Source: Bartonella machadoae
GTDB lineage: Bacteria > Pseudomonadota > Alphaproteobacteria > Rhizobiales > Rhizobiaceae
Assembly (NCBI RefSeq): GCF_022559585.1
Contig: NZ_CP087114.1
Location: 599,095 to 663,094, forward strand
Length of the DNA stretch: 64,000 bases
Direction: 5' to 3'
A program made the position numbers and the translations under genes. The notes beneath the pieces are model-generated. The model made no database searches, was not told the DNA's origin, and saw only the letters and a program-made list of their open reading frames with translations. The number at the start of each line of letters is the position of its first letter. Positions within the stretch are counted from its first letter, which is position 1. Of the stretch, positions 19,907-30,731 are shown piece after piece.

Positions 19907-21784
19907 ATGAAACAGAATAAAATGACAAAAACCGTATCGTCAGATACAGGTCAGACTTTCCGCACACTTTATAATTTATGGCCTTATATGTGGCCAGCAG
20001 ATCGGCGTGATCTAAAAACGCGTGTTTTATGGGCGATATTTTATCTTGTTTTAGCCAAGCTTATTCTCATATCTGTACCGTATTTCTTTAAATATGCTAC
20101 AGATACTCTTGATGCAAGCACCTCTACGTGGGGATCGTCCAGTTATATTGTTCCTCTCATGCTTGTTTTGGCATATAATGTTGCACGGATTGTTCAAGCT
20201 GCATTAAATCAGTTGCGCGACTCTTTGTTTGCAACCGTTGGTCAACATGCCATCCGCCAGTTAGCCTATAAAACCTTTATACATATTCATGGATTGTCTT
20301 TGCGCTTTCATTTGGAAAAGCGAACGGGTGGGCTTTCTCGCGTCATTGAGCGTGGTACAAAAGGAATTGAAGCGATTGTTAGATTTTCAATTCTCAATAC
20401 CGTACCAACGGTTTTAGAATTTATTTTGACAGCACTTGTCTTTTACATAGGTTATGGATGGCATTATCTGCTGATAGTTGTCATAATGGTTTGCCTTTAT
20501 ACTTGGTTTACAATTAAGGCGAGCGATTGGCGTATTCGTATTCGGCAAGAAATGAATATGGCAGATACTGAGGCCAATACACGTGCTGTTGATTCTCTTT
20601 TGAATTTTGAAACGGTCAAATATTTTTGCAATGAAACTCTGGAAGCACGTCGATTTGATTCTTCTATGGAAAATTACGAAAAAGCCGCTACAAAAATTTG
20701 GACATCATTGAGCTGGCTTAATTTTGGTCAGGCGCTCATTTTTGGTATTGGAATGGCTATTCTGATGGTGATGTCGGCTTATGAAGTTTTTCATGAGACA
20801 CAAACTTTAGGAGATTTCGTTTTTATTAATGCGCTTTTAATACAGCTTTCTATTCCATTAAATTTTATTGGCTCAATTTATCGTGATGTTCGACAAGGAT
20901 TAACGGATATTGAAGCCATGTTTGATCTTTTAGATGTTCAGCAGGAAATCGTTGATAAATCAGATGCAAAACCATTGACAGTGAGTTGCGGAGCTATTCG
21001 GTTTCATCAGGTAAAATTTTCCTATGATCAAACGCGCCAGATTCTCAAAGATATTGATTTTGAGGTTCCTGGAGGTAAAACAGTTGCAATTGTTGGTCCA
21101 TCAGGTGCTGGTAAATCGACTATTTCTCGATTACTTTTTCGTTTTTATGATGTTGATTCAGGCTCCATTACAATTGATGGACAAGATATTCGTGATGTAA
21201 CGCAAAAAAGTTTGCGTGAAGCTATTGGTATGGTACCGCAGGATACGGTATTATTTAATGATACAATTGCATATAATATTTACTATGGGCGTCCAACTGC
21301 TACAGAGGAAGAGATGCGCAAAGCGGCTGAAATGGCACAGATATCAAAATTTATCGAGATGCTTCCAGAAGGTTTTCAGTCTATGGTAGGTGAACGTGGG
21401 CTTAAGCTATCAGGAGGCGAAAAACAGCGTGTCGCTATTGCACGGACATTGTTGAAAGCTCCCCCCCTTCTTATTCTAGATGAAGCAACAGCGGCTCTTG
21501 ATACGGCAACAGAACAGGAAATTCAACAAGCCCTAGATATCGTCAGCCGTGGGCGGACCACCTTAATCATTGCGCATCGTTTGTCTACTGTTATTAATGC
21601 TGATGAAATTTTGGTTCTTAAAAATGGACGTATTATTGAAAATGGTACGCATGCACAGCTCTTACATAAGAAAGGTCTCTATGCTTCAATGTGGAATAAG
21701 CAGCTTGAAGCATCGCAAGCTGAAGAAAAATTACGTAAAATTCGTGAAGAAGATGAGATAGGCGTTGTTAATCGTAAAAAATAA
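19907..21784 (+). CDS. Atm1/HMT1-type ABC transporter (permease-ATPase fusion)
   Basis: A 625-aa half-transporter. Residues about 30-330 form a six-helix membrane domain. The nucleotide-binding domain has Walker A GPSGAGKST, signature LSGGEKQR, Walker B LLILDEATAALD and the H-loop IAHRLST. The N-terminal LWPYMWPADRRDLK and the block VKYFCNE are typical of Atm1-type exporters, which move glutathione-linked sulfur or metal conjugates out of mitochondria and alphaproteobacteria. The substrate here is inferred from the family. Confidence 0.88.
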   Translation: MKQNKMTKTVSSDTGQTFRTLYNLWPYMWPADRRDLKTRVLWAIFYLVLAKLILISVPYFFKYATDTLDASTSTWGSSSYIVPLMLVLAYNVARIVQAALNQLRDSLFATVGQHAIRQLAYKTFIHIHGLSLRFHLEKRTGGLSRVIERGTKGIEAIVRFSILNTVPTVLEFILTALVFYIGYGWHYLLIVVIMVCLYTWFTIKASDWRIRIRQEMNMADTEANTRAVDSLLNFETVKYFCNETLEARRFDSSMENYEKAATKIWTSLSWLNFGQALIFGIGMAILMVMSAYEVFHETQTLGDFVFINALLIQLSIPLNFIGSIYRDVRQGLTDIEAMFDLLDVQQEIVDKSDAKPLTVSCGAIRFHQVKFSYDQTRQILKDIDFEVPGGKTVAIVGPSGAGKSTISRLLFRFYDVDSGSITIDGQDIRDVTQKSLREAIGMVPQDTVLFNDTIAYNIYYGRPTATEEEMRKAAEMAQISKFIEMLPEGFQSMVGERGLKLSGGEKQRVAIARTLLKAPPLLILDEATAALDTATEQEIQQALDIVSRGRTTLIIAHRLSTVINADEILVLKNGRIIENGTHAQLLHKKGLYASMWNKQLEASQAEEKLRKIREEDEIGVVNRKK

Positions 21785-21897
21785 GCTATGTAAATGTGAC
21801 CGATAACTTTATAGGGAATATACGTTAAATACACAAGAGGATAAGGAAAAACCAAGAGGTTTATGACTTATTGAAATGATTATGAATAGGAAATTAT

Positions 21898-22596
21898 ATG
21901 AGTGTTTTACAATCTATCCATAATGGTTTTGTGCCAATTCATAAAGAAGGTTACCCTTTCATTGTCATCTTTTTTGTTGTTTCGCTCATTCTTGGTTGTA
22001 TATGGAGCCCGCTATTTTGGTGCGGTCTTGTTCTCACGGTGTGGTGTATATTTTTTTTCCGTGATCCAAATCGTGTCATTCCTTTAAATTCAAATTGGAT
22101 TATCTCGCCTGCGGATGGGCGTGTCTCGTTTGCTGAACCGTGTATTCCACCTGAGGAATTGGGATTAGGCAAAGAAGAAATGATCAGAATTTCCGTATTT
22201 ATGAATATTTTTTCGTGCCATATTAATCGCATTCCCATAAGTGGTACAATAGAATCTATAGTTTATCGTCCAGGACAGTTTGCCAATGCAGAGCTTGATA
22301 AGGCTAGTCAGTTTAATGAGCGCAATGGGATGGTTATTGATAGCAAACATGGTAAAATTGGTATGGTGCAAATAGCTGGAATGGTTGCTCGCCGGATTGT
22401 TTGCTGGTCAAAAGAAAATGATTCCGTCATTACCGGAGAGCGATTTGGATTGATTCGTTTTGGTTCTCGCCTTGATATTTATATCCCAAGAGAAGTAAAC
22501 TTGCGTGTTGCAGTTGGTCAGACGGCAATTGCAGGAGAAACAGTTTTAGGTTCTTTTGATGATAAGAGTGCTACAACGGATTTCAGATTTGATTAG
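21898..22596 (+). CDS. psd: Phosphatidylserine decarboxylase proenzyme
   Basis: A 232-aa short-type PSD that makes phosphatidylethanolamine. Two N-terminal membrane segments ([28 protein letters not shown]) precede the catalytic part with [22 protein letters not shown] and the self-cleavage site [11 protein letters not shown], where cutting before Ser would create the pyruvoyl group. It lies 9 bp before pssA, the preceding step of the pathway. AGGAAATT precedes the ATG. Confidence 0.94.
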   Translation: MSVLQSIHNGFVPIHKEGYPFIVIFFVVSLILGCIWSPLFWCGLVLTVWCIFFFRDPNRVIPLNSNWIISPADGRVSFAEPCIPPEELGLGKEEMIRISVFMNIFSCHINRIPISGTIESIVYRPGQFANAELDKASQFNERNGMVIDSKHGKIGMVQIAGMVARRIVCWSKENDSVITGERFGLIRFGSRLDIYIPREVNLRVAVGQTAIAGETVLGSFDDKSATTDFRFD

Positions 22597-22604
22597 GATA
22601 AAAA

Positions 22605-23444
22605 ATGAAAAACTTTTCGTTCTTTTCTTCATTTAATCCTGAAGGGCAGCATGATGATGGTGCCAATCGCTGGCGTTCACCTACACCAATGCGGTATGTC
22701 ATTCCCAATGTTATCACTATTTTGGCGATTTGCGCAGGGATGAGCAGTGTTCGTTTGGCTTTCGAGCACCGTTATGAGGCTGCTATTTTAATGGTGCTTT
22801 TAGCAGCAATCTTAGATGGCGCTGATGGACGTATCGCTCGTTTGATGGATGGCAGTTCATCTTTTGGAGCACAGATGGATTCTCTTGCTGATGTCATTAA
22901 TTTTGGTGTTGCACCTGCGCTTATTGTTTACTCCTTTGTTTTAGCTCAAGCACACCAAGTTGGTTGGGTAGCAGCACTTGTTTATTGTGTTGCTTGTTGT
23001 TTGCGGTTAGCGCGTTTTAATGTGATGTTAGATAATAAGGATACACCAAAATGGCAGGGCAATTATTTTGTTGGTGTTCCTGCACCAGCAGGAGCATTAT
23101 TGCTTCTTTTGCCTATGTATCTAGGGGCTCTTGGTTTGATGCCGAGTTGGAGTTGGGCATTATTTTTTAGTCTTTATACTGTCATTATTGCTTTTCTGTT
23201 GGTTAGCCGTTTACCGGTGTGGAATGCAAAGACAATCGACCAAAATTTGAGGCGTGATATTGTTGTACCGTGCATGTTGGGCGTTGTGATTTATGTAGGT
23301 TTTCTTGCCACTTACACATGGCACACCTTACTCATTACAGCTGTTTGCTATATGATTTTTCTTCCCTGTAGTTTTGTGGCTTATCATAAACGCGCTCTTT
23401 TGGAAGAAAAAAAGAGTAGCACGAAAACTCTCCCCAAATCATAG
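22605..23444 (+). CDS. pssA: CDP-diacylglycerol-serine O-phosphatidyltransferase
   Basis: Makes phosphatidylserine for the Psd enzyme encoded just upstream. The 279-aa membrane protein has the CDP-alcohol phosphotransferase signature spread over LDGADGRIARLMDGSS and FGAQMDSLADVINFG (DG...AR...G...D...D). About eight hydrophobic segments follow. It is co-directional with psd and 9 bp after it. Confidence 0.94.
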   Translation: MKNFSFFSSFNPEGQHDDGANRWRSPTPMRYVIPNVITILAICAGMSSVRLAFEHRYEAAILMVLLAAILDGADGRIARLMDGSSSFGAQMDSLADVINFGVAPALIVYSFVLAQAHQVGWVAALVYCVACCLRLARFNVMLDNKDTPKWQGNYFVGVPAPAGALLLLLPMYLGALGLMPSWSWALFFSLYTVIIAFLLVSRLPVWNAKTIDQNLRRDIVVPCMLGVVIYVGFLATYTWHTLLITAVCYMIFLPCSFVAYHKRALLEEKKSSTKTLPKS

Positions 23445-23524
23445 AACTTTATATTGTTTGCAAAGAAAAGCAGCGATAGGACGAAGTTCAATTTAGATTT
23501 GTTATTTTTATTCTATGTCTATAG

Positions 23525-24277
23525 CTAATCAGGGACATGATAATCCATGAATCTATTTTTACGGACATTAAAAAGTTTTCCTGTTTCTTTTAAATGAGGT
23601 GAGGCTAAATGTATTATCTTTGTTGCAACTTCTTGTGGTGAAGGGAGTGTTTGAGGATCCTCACCAGGCATGGCTTGCGCACGCATGGCAGTGCGTGTTG
23701 CACCGGGATCAACACAGTTGATTTTGATAGGGGTTTGTTTGAGTTCTTCTGCCCAGCATCTTGCAATGATTTCTAAAGCAGCTTTAGAGGCAGCATAAGG
23801 CCCCCAGAAAGGGCGTGCAACATGAGCAACGCTTGAGGATAACAAAATTGCTCGTCCAGCATCAGATTTACGCAATAAAGGTTCTACAGCTTTCATTAAG
23901 CGCCATTGGCTGATAAGGTTTATCTGTAAAACATCTTCAAATACGATATTCTCAGTATGCGCTACAGGTGAGAGTGTTCCGAGGATTCCCGCATTAGCGA
24001 TCATAATATCAAGCTTTTCCCAGCGTTTTGCAATTGAAACACTAAGAGTGTCAATATTTTCCATATGATGTAAGTCAAGTGGAACAAGTGTTACATGTGC
24101 GCCTGTTTCTCGAATTTTATTGTCAAGTTCAGTAAGCCCACTCATTGTTCGTGCAAGAGCGATAATATGAGCACCCCGTTTTGCAAGTTCTAATGCTAAA
24201 TGGTAACCAATCCCCCTTGAAGCACCGGTAACAAGTGCAACACGACCAAAGAGACTAAAATCAAGTTTTGTCATCAT
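23525..24277 (-). CDS. Short-chain dehydrogenase/reductase
   Basis: A 250-aa SDR with the cofactor motif VTGASRGIG, the NAG motif IANAGILG, the catalytic serine in LLSSSVAH and the YAASKAAL tyrosine-lysine pair. The substrate is not evident. The start overlaps the purF stop by one base (TAATG), so it is probably translationally coupled to purF; a second ATG is at 24274. It is convergent with pssA. Confidence 0.88.
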   Translation of the reverse strand: MMTKLDFSLFGRVALVTGASRGIGYHLALELAKRGAHIIALARTMSGLTELDNKIRETGAHVTLVPLDLHHMENIDTLSVSIAKRWEKLDIMIANAGILGTLSPVAHTENIVFEDVLQINLISQWRLMKAVEPLLRKSDAGRAILLSSSVAHVARPFWGPYAASKAALEIIARCWAEELKQTPIKINCVDPGATRTAMRAQAMPGEDPQTLPSPQEVATKIIHLASPHLKETGKLFNVRKNRFMDYHVPD

Positions 24278-25770
24278 TAATCTCTTGTTTTGAGAACAGA
24301 TGATTGATGGATTTGAGGAATACTTTCTTGATCAACGAGCTGTGTAGGGTAATGCCCAGTAAAATAATGGTCAGTAAATTGTGGATCAGTATTATTTCGC
24401 CTTTCTCCTGCTACAGCAAGATAGAGACCATCAGTTGAGAGAAACTCTAATGAATCAGCACCAACAAAATTGCACATGGATTTTAAGTCTGGATATTGAT
24501 TAGCCAACAAGCTTTCAACTTTAGGTGTATCAATGCCATAGAAATCGGGATAGAAAATCATAGGGCTAGAAATGCGCATATGCACTTCTTTTGCTCCTGC
24601 ATCACGGAGCATTCGTACAATTTTGAGGGATGTTGTACCCCGTACAATGGAATCATCAACCAAAATAACACGTTTTCCTTGGATGACAGAACGATTTGCA
24701 GAATGCTTTAATTTTACTCCAAAAGCACGAATTTGTTGTGTTGGTTCAATAAATGTGCGACCAACATAGTGGTTACGAATAATACCAAGCTCAAAGGGAA
24801 TGCCAATTTCTTGTGCATAACCAATTGCTGCGGGTGTTCCACCATCAGGAACGGGAACCACGACATCGCCTTCACAGGGTGCTTCTTGGGCTAAACGAAT
24901 TCCCATATTTTTACGTACCGTGTAAACACTGCGTCCTCCAACAATTGAATCCGGACGCGCAAAATAAACATATTCAAAAAGGCAAAGTTTTTCTGGTTTC
25001 TGATTTTCTGGTTCTATAATTTTTTTAGTAATTTCCCCATTTTTCTGTATTTCACATATAATGATTTCCCCATTTTTGACATCGCGCACATATTTTGCTC
25101 CAATAATATCAAGAGCACAGGTTTCAGAACAAAAGATTGGTTTACCATCAAGTTCACCCATCACGAGAGGTCTAATTCCTGTTGGGTCACGTGCTGCAAT
25201 AAGCTTTGTACGAGTGAGTGCCAACATGGCATATCCACCTTCTACTTGACGAATAGCATCAACAAAACGATCAGAGGACGATTCATAACGTGATCGCGCA
25301 ATAAGATGAAGAAAAACTTCTGAATCTGATGTCGATTGGCAAATAGCACCCGAGGCAATGAGTTCACGGCGTAATGTTAGACCATTGGTGAGATTACCAT
25401 TATGGGCAATAGCAATTCCTCCAGCTTTTAATTCAGCGAAAAGAGGTTGAACATTGCGTAATGCTATTTCTCCAGTTGTTGAATAACGGGTATGTCCGAT
25501 AGCACGATTTCCTGGTAAACGAGCCAATGTTGCAGGATTTGTATAGTGATCACCGACAAGACCGAGATACTTCTCTTGATGAAACATTTTATGATGGTAA
25601 GAGACAATACCGGCTGCTTCTTGCCCACGATGCTGAAGTGCATGGAGGCCAAGAGCTGTTAATGTTGCTGCATCTTCATGACCAAGAATACCAAAAACCC
25701 CACATTCTTCATGAAGAGTATCGCCATCCAATGCAAAATCCTGATAGGAAACATCGTTTTTTTTCATCAT
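24277..25770 (-). CDS. purF: Amidophosphoribosyltransferase
   Basis: First committed enzyme of purine synthesis: PRPP + glutamine to phosphoribosylamine. The 497-aa protein has a short propeptide before the nucleophilic cysteine in HEECGVFGILG. Its glutaminase residues are in HALQHRGQEAAGI and IGHTRYST, and its PRPP motif is VILVDDSIVRGTTS. It follows cvpA, the usual partner, with a 91-bp gap. Confidence 0.96.
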   Translation of the reverse strand: MMKKNDVSYQDFALDGDTLHEECGVFGILGHEDAATLTALGLHALQHRGQEAAGIVSYHHKMFHQEKYLGLVGDHYTNPATLARLPGNRAIGHTRYSTTGEIALRNVQPLFAELKAGGIAIAHNGNLTNGLTLRRELIASGAICQSTSDSEVFLHLIARSRYESSSDRFVDAIRQVEGGYAMLALTRTKLIAARDPTGIRPLVMGELDGKPIFCSETCALDIIGAKYVRDVKNGEIIICEIQKNGEITKKIIEPENQKPEKLCLFEYVYFARPDSIVGGRSVYTVRKNMGIRLAQEAPCEGDVVVPVPDGGTPAAIGYAQEIGIPFELGIIRNHYVGRTFIEPTQQIRAFGVKLKHSANRSVIQGKRVILVDDSIVRGTTSLKIVRMLRDAGAKEVHMRISSPMIFYPDFYGIDTPKVESLLANQYPDLKSMCNFVGADSLEFLSTDGLYLAVAGERRNNTDPQFTDHYFTGHYPTQLVDQESIPQIHQSSVLKTRD

Positions 25771-25861
25771 ATTCTTTCAGTTGTAATAGGGGGGATGATT
25801 ATTCCATACTCCACAAGTTATTTATATCACATGTTATTTATAACTTTTCACCCATGAAAAA

Positions 25862-26443
25862 TTATTTTCTATTTTGCTGAGTTTCTTTTTCATGAGGATG
25901 TTTATTCTGTATATTATCACTGTCTCTTTTAAAAAAATTTTCTGTTTTTTCGAGAACAGTATCGAGGTCTTGAGGAAGGACGTCCCAAATTTTTTGTCCC
26001 AATGAATCTAAGATGGGCTTTGTTTTCGCATCTTTTAACCAGTGAGCTTGGTTTTCGGGTTTAATAAGGGCATTAATAAGAAGCATACCAATAACCATAA
26101 TAAATAAACCACGAAATGCCCCAAAAACAAAACCAATAGTGCGGTCAAGGATACCAATGCGACTATCAATAATAAAATCAGAGATTTTCATTGTAATAAT
26201 TGAAGTAATAATAAGAACAATAATAAAAATTGTAACCAATGTTGTGATCAATGCAATCATTTTGTTAGAGAGATATTGCTCAAAAAAGGGCAAGAAAGGT
26301 TTAAATAAAAACAGTGTAGCAACAGCTGCGACTGCCCAAGAAACTAACGATAGCACCTCACGTGAAAACCCTCGGAGCATAGCGAGAAAAGCGGACAACA
26401 GGATGACGACTACGACAATTCCATCAAGGACTGTTATGATCAT
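25862..26443 (-). CDS. cvpA: CvpA-family membrane protein
   Basis: A 193-aa protein with four membrane segments, beginning ITVLDGIVVVVILLSAFLAM, and the family's GFSREVLSLVSWAVA and DRTIGFVFGAFRG. CvpA is needed for colicin V export in E. coli and more generally for envelope homeostasis. The hydrophilic tail is rich in Lys, Gln and Glu. Its place upstream of purF matches many proteobacteria. Confidence 0.88.
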   Translation of the reverse strand: MIITVLDGIVVVVILLSAFLAMLRGFSREVLSLVSWAVAAVATLFLFKPFLPFFEQYLSNKMIALITTLVTIFIIVLIITSIITMKISDFIIDSRIGILDRTIGFVFGAFRGLFIMVIGMLLINALIKPENQAHWLKDAKTKPILDSLGQKIWDVLPQDLDTVLEKTENFFKRDSDNIQNKHPHEKETQQNRK

Positions 26444-26584
26444 TTGTTTGTTCCTTATACATAGAGTTGTGTTCTTTTAGGTTCGTATAAAAATGCATTT
26501 CTAGTTATGCTATTTTTGTTCTTATAGCAGGGATATTTTATATTTTGTAGGATTTTTTCTCTCTTATCATATGTGCGGCGCAGA

Positions 26585-27961
26585 TCATTTTTTACCTGTA
26601 GTAATAGCAGCAACCAGCACAGGAAGGTCAGAGAATGTTTTTTGTTGAAAATTGCACGCTTTCGTTGTTTCAGTTGTTGTAATAGGTTGAACAGCCCCTT
26701 GAAAGCCAAGTTTTTTGGCTTCATTGATGCGTTGTGCTGAATGTGCAACAGCGCGGATGGCTCCTGAAAGGCTGATTTCACCAAAATAGACATGATCAGT
26801 TGGAAGAGGAATATTTGCAAGTGAAGAGACCAAAGCGGCTGCGACAGCTAAATCAGCGGCTGGTTCGGATATGCGATATCCTCCTGCCACATTAAGATAG
26901 ACATCATGTTGTCCAAAACGAACACCACAATAAGCCTCTAAAACAGCAAGAATCATTGAAAGACGATTGCCATCCCATCCTACAACAGCACGTCGTGGTG
27001 TTCCAAGTGAAGAAGGAGCCACAAGCGCTTGAATTTCTACGAGTATGGGACGCGTTCCCTCCATTCCTGCAAAGACAGCTGCACCTGGTGCTTTTTCATT
27101 TCGTTCGCCTAAAAAAAGTTCGGATGGATTTATGACTTCCCGTAATCCTTTATCAGACATTTCAAAAACACCAATTTCATCCGTTGGTCCAAAGCGATTT
27201 TTTACAGTTCTAAGGATTCGATAATGATGTCCCCCTTCACCTTCAAAATAGAGAACAGCATCAACCATATGTTCTACAACACGGGGACCGGCAATTTGCC
27301 CATCTTTTGTAACATGACCAACAAGAACAACAGCTGCTCCTGTTTTTTTTGCAAAGCGGATCATTGCTTGAGCACCAATACGCACTTGTGTGACTGTACC
27401 CGGTGCTGAATCCGCGGCATCTGACCATAAAGTTTGAATGGAATCGATAATAACCATATCGATATTTTTATGCTCCTTTAAGGTTGCAAGAATATCTTCA
27501 ACATTTGTTTCAGCAGCAAGTTTTACCTCTGTATTTGCAGCTCCAAGTCTTTGAGCACGAAGGCATATTTGTGCAAGTGCTTCTTCTCCTGAAACATAGA
27601 TGACATTATGTCCCTTGCGTGATAAAGCAGCCGCTGTTTGTGTCAGCAATGTTGATTTTCCAATACCTGGGTCTCCACCAACAAGCAATGCCGATCCACG
27701 AACAAATCCCCCACCTGTAACACGATCAAGCTCATCGATGCCAGAATGAATACGAGGAGCATCTTGAAGATCTCCAGAAAGAGACGTAAGGGCAACTATA
27801 CGTCCTTTACGGATATTTTGCGTAGGGCCGCCACCAATACCACTATTTTCATTTTCTTCGATAAGGGAATTCCATTCGCCACAGGAATTACATTTCCCAG
27901 ACCAGCGTGAATGAACAGTTCCACAATTTTGGCAAATAAATTGGAGACGGTGACGTGCCAT
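26585..27961 (-). CDS. radA: DNA repair protein RadA
   Basis: A 458-aa RecA-like branch-migration helicase. The N-terminal four-cysteine zinc finger is CQNCGTVHSRWSGKCNSCGE. Walker A is GGDPGIGKSTLL, the RadA signature is VKNRFGPTDEIGVFEM, and a Lon-protease-like C-terminal domain ends the protein. It is 6 bp after the dnaB stop, so the two are probably co-transcribed. Confidence 0.95.
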   Translation of the reverse strand: MARHRLQFICQNCGTVHSRWSGKCNSCGEWNSLIEENENSGIGGGPTQNIRKGRIVALTSLSGDLQDAPRIHSGIDELDRVTGGGFVRGSALLVGGDPGIGKSTLLTQTAAALSRKGHNVIYVSGEEALAQICLRAQRLGAANTEVKLAAETNVEDILATLKEHKNIDMVIIDSIQTLWSDAADSAPGTVTQVRIGAQAMIRFAKKTGAAVVLVGHVTKDGQIAGPRVVEHMVDAVLYFEGEGGHHYRILRTVKNRFGPTDEIGVFEMSDKGLREVINPSELFLGERNEKAPGAAVFAGMEGTRPILVEIQALVAPSSLGTPRRAVVGWDGNRLSMILAVLEAYCGVRFGQHDVYLNVAGGYRISEPAADLAVAAALVSSLANIPLPTDHVYFGEISLSGAIRAVAHSAQRINEAKKLGFQGAVQPITTTETTKACNFQQKTFSDLPVLVAAITTGKK

Positions 27962-27967
27962 GATGAT

Positions 27968-29473
27968 TTAACCAATTTGCTCTGGAAGATAATTACTATC
28001 TGCCAAATCACTGAAACGTGTGTAGTCAGACTGAAAGGCAAGATGAACGGTTCCTGTTGGTCCATGGCGTTGTTTTGCAACAATAACGTCAGCTTTTCCA
28101 AAAGCTTTGTCCATTGTATTCTGCCATCTTTCATATTCAAGAGTGCCTATCTTTGGTTCTTCATTTTTGAGATAATATTCTTCACGATAGACAAACAGCA
28201 CGATGTCAGCGTCTTGTTCAATGGAACCAGATTCACGCAAATCGGAGAGTTGTGGGCGTTTATCTGTTCGATTTTCAACTTGTCGAGAAAGTTGTGAAAG
28301 AGCAATGATGGGAATATTCAATTCTTTTGCCAATGCTTTTAATCCTGTGGTAATCTCTGTAATTTCCTGAACACGGTTTTCAGATGAACGCTTTGAATTG
28401 CTTGTCATTAACTGAATATAGTCAATAATCAAAACATCTAAACCATGTTGCCGCTTGAGACGACGTGCGCGTGCTGCCAATTGTGTGATTGATATACCCC
28501 CCGTTTGATCGATATAAAGCGGTGCTTTTTGTAAACGATTCATAGCACGGATAATTTTTGCAAATTGCTCTTCTGAGATATTTCCACGGCGGATATCAGA
28601 AGAAGAAACTTCGGTTTGTTCAGAAATAATACGGGTTGCCAGTTGTTCTGATGACATTTCCAGCGAGAAAAATCCAACGATGCCGCCTTCATTCTCTCGT
28701 GTTTTTCCATCACGATTGCAAGCATTGGCAATATTAAAAGCAATATTGGTTGCAAGTGAAGTTTTTCCCATTCCAGGGCGCCCGGCGAGGATAATAAGAT
28801 CAGATTTTTGTAATCCTCCCATTTTTTCATCAAGTGTTTTAATGTGAGTTGCTATCCCTGATAAGTGTGAGGAACGCTTTTTAGCCGCACTTGCCATTTC
28901 AAGTGCTTTTTTGACAGCATCATTAAAGTTTTCAAATCCCCCTCCATATTTTCCCTTTTCTGCGAGTTCAAATAAATGTTGCTCAACAGTTTCAATTTGC
29001 CTAGAGGGTGTGAGTTCTACAGGAGCATCAAAGGCTGTGTTGACAACTTGAGTTCCAATATTAATCAAGGAGCGTCGGAGAAAAAGATCGTAGATGACCC
29101 GTCCATAATCTTCAGTATTGATGATTGTTACGGCTTCTTTGGTTAAACGAACAACATAATTATATACAGTAATATCGGCAATTTTTTCTTCTGCTGGAAT
29201 GAAGGGTTTTATAGTAACTGGATCGGCAATTTTTCCTTTTTCGATAAGATGAGATAAAACAGCATAGATTTTTTGATGGAGAGGCTCAAAAAAATGTTCG
29301 GGCTTCAAAAAATCTGCAACGCGGTCATGGGCATCGTTGTTGATGAGAAGCGCTCCAAGCAAGGCTTGTTCAGCTTCAATATTATGTGGGAGTTGTTGAA
29401 AAGAAGAGGGATCTTCTTTTTGTGAAGAGCTAAAATTAATGATGCTGGTTTCTTCCATAACAGTTTTTCTCAT
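27968..29473 (-). CDS. dnaB: Replicative DNA helicase
   Basis: Unwinds DNA at the replication fork. The N-terminal domain starts LPHNIEAEQALLGALL. Walker A is GRPGMGKTSLA, Walker B LIIDYIQLM, and the arginine-finger region QHGPTGTVHLAF is near the end. No good ribosome-binding site separates the possible starts: ATG at 29473 (MRKTVMEETS), ATG at 29458 (MEETSIINF) or TTG at 29494. I took 29473. The gene is complete at about 500 aa. Confidence 0.94.
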   Translation of the reverse strand: MRKTVMEETSIINFSSSQKEDPSSFQQLPHNIEAEQALLGALLINNDAHDRVADFLKPEHFFEPLHQKIYAVLSHLIEKGKIADPVTIKPFIPAEEKIADITVYNYVVRLTKEAVTIINTEDYGRVIYDLFLRRSLINIGTQVVNTAFDAPVELTPSRQIETVEQHLFELAEKGKYGGGFENFNDAVKKALEMASAAKKRSSHLSGIATHIKTLDEKMGGLQKSDLIILAGRPGMGKTSLATNIAFNIANACNRDGKTRENEGGIVGFFSLEMSSEQLATRIISEQTEVSSSDIRRGNISEEQFAKIIRAMNRLQKAPLYIDQTGGISITQLAARARRLKRQHGLDVLIIDYIQLMTSNSKRSSENRVQEITEITTGLKALAKELNIPIIALSQLSRQVENRTDKRPQLSDLRESGSIEQDADIVLFVYREEYYLKNEEPKIGTLEYERWQNTMDKAFGKADVIVAKQRHGPTGTVHLAFQSDYTRFSDLADSNYLPEQIG

Positions 29474-30109
29474 CAAAATTTCACGTTTAGGCAATCAATC
29501 GAGCACTTTATATGAAAGAAGAAGGAGACAGAATCTTGATTTTAAGTTCAAATCTTCTTTTCAATTCTTTTTTAGCGCTCTCCAATTTCTGATTCATCCT
29601 TTGTGTATTACTGGAGCTTATTCCTTTACATTTTATTTTCATAATATAAAAATTTTAGAAAATATGTAAATTTTCTAGATTGCACTTTTGGTGTTCTAAA
29701 AAACACAATGCCTAAAAAACAGAATGCTCTGTCTCTGATGTTTTGAGGGTATAGGATACTAGGGTTTTAAGAGTGCTATAAGTAAATTACTTTTTTATAG
29801 TGACAATATTTTAAATGAGAGGAGATGCTACAACCAATGTACCCCTTTAGGAGAAAATTATTCTTTTAAAAGCAGAGGTTTAGAAATTCTGGTTTTTATT
29901 TGAAGAAAGTATGGGAACATTTCTGCTTACTATGTTTTTTTAGTATGCAATTTTCTATACAATACTGATGGATATTGTTGCCATAAAAATTCATGTTTCA
30001 CGATAACACAACAGAACATATAGCCTTTTAGGGTAAATGCTCTGTTGTGTATCACTATTATGAGACGATAGAAAAACAGAAAATGCAAGACAGGTAATAA
30101 AAATGGCAG
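29474..30109. other. Intergenic region between rplI and dnaB
   Basis: A 636-bp AT-rich region upstream of dnaB and downstream of rplI, both on the minus strand. It holds the hairpin at 30006-30050 and presumably the dnaB promoter. No believable coding frame was found. Confidence 0.4.
30006..30050 (-). terminator. Strong hairpin downstream of the rpsF-rplI operon
   Basis: Arms ACACAACAGAACAT and ATGCTCTGTTGTGT pair over 14 positions with one mismatch, around a loop of about 17 bases. It lies 60 bp past the rplI stop. No T-run follows on the minus strand, so it may be a 3' end stabiliser or a rho-aided terminator rather than a classic intrinsic one. Confidence 0.5.
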
Positions 30110-30706
30110 TTAAGCTTCTTGATCAATGCTCTCTACATCATTATCGTTCATTTCTTCTACTGATGGCTCTTCCTGATTTTCTTCTACGGATTCTTTTTGA
30201 GTATCATAGATTGCTTCAGCAGAAGTTAGAGTTTCACCTTCTGCTTGACGTTGTGCTTCATTAGCTGAACGTGCAACATTAATGATTACAGAAATTTGCA
30301 CTTCAGGGTGAAGACTAAGAGTGATAGTATGGAGGCCAATAGTTTTTATTGGATGATTCAGCTCAATCTGATTGCGTTCAATAGAAAAACCCTCATTCGT
30401 TATAATTTCGGCAATATCACGTGTTGATACTGATCCATAAAGTTGCCCTGTTTCACCTGCTGAACGAACGGCAACAAATGATTTTCCGTCAAGTTTTTCA
30501 GCGATTTTTTGTGCTTCGCTTTTGCGTTCAAGATTACGCGCTTCAAGTTGAGCACGTTGTATTTCAAAATGTCTTTTATTAACGTCATTAGCACGTAAAG
30601 CTTTGCCTTGCGGTAAGAGAAAGTTACGTGCATAACCATCCTTAACGGAGACAACATCCCCCATTTGACCAAGACGAGGAATGCGTTCAAGTAGAATAAT
30701 ATCCAT
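30110..30706 (-). CDS. rplI: 50S ribosomal protein L9
   Basis: The N-terminal RNA-binding domain has the L9 pattern [33 protein letters not shown] and the long connecting helix. The C-terminal domain includes [13 protein letters not shown]. At 198 aa it is longer than E. coli L9 (149 aa) because of a Glu-rich acidic tail, common in Rhizobiales. It is last in the rpsF-rpsR-DUF2232-rplI operon; AAAGGAAAAA precedes the start. Confidence 0.96.
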   Translation of the reverse strand: MDIILLERIPRLGQMGDVVSVKDGYARNFLLPQGKALRANDVNKRHFEIQRAQLEARNLERKSEAQKIAEKLDGKSFVAVRSAGETGQLYGSVSTRDIAEIITNEGFSIERNQIELNHPIKTIGLHTITLSLHPEVQISVIINVARSANEAQRQAEGETLTSAEAIYDTQKESVEENQEEPSVEEMNDNDVESIDQEA

Positions 30707-30731
30707 AGTTTTTCCTTTCGAACAAATAAAT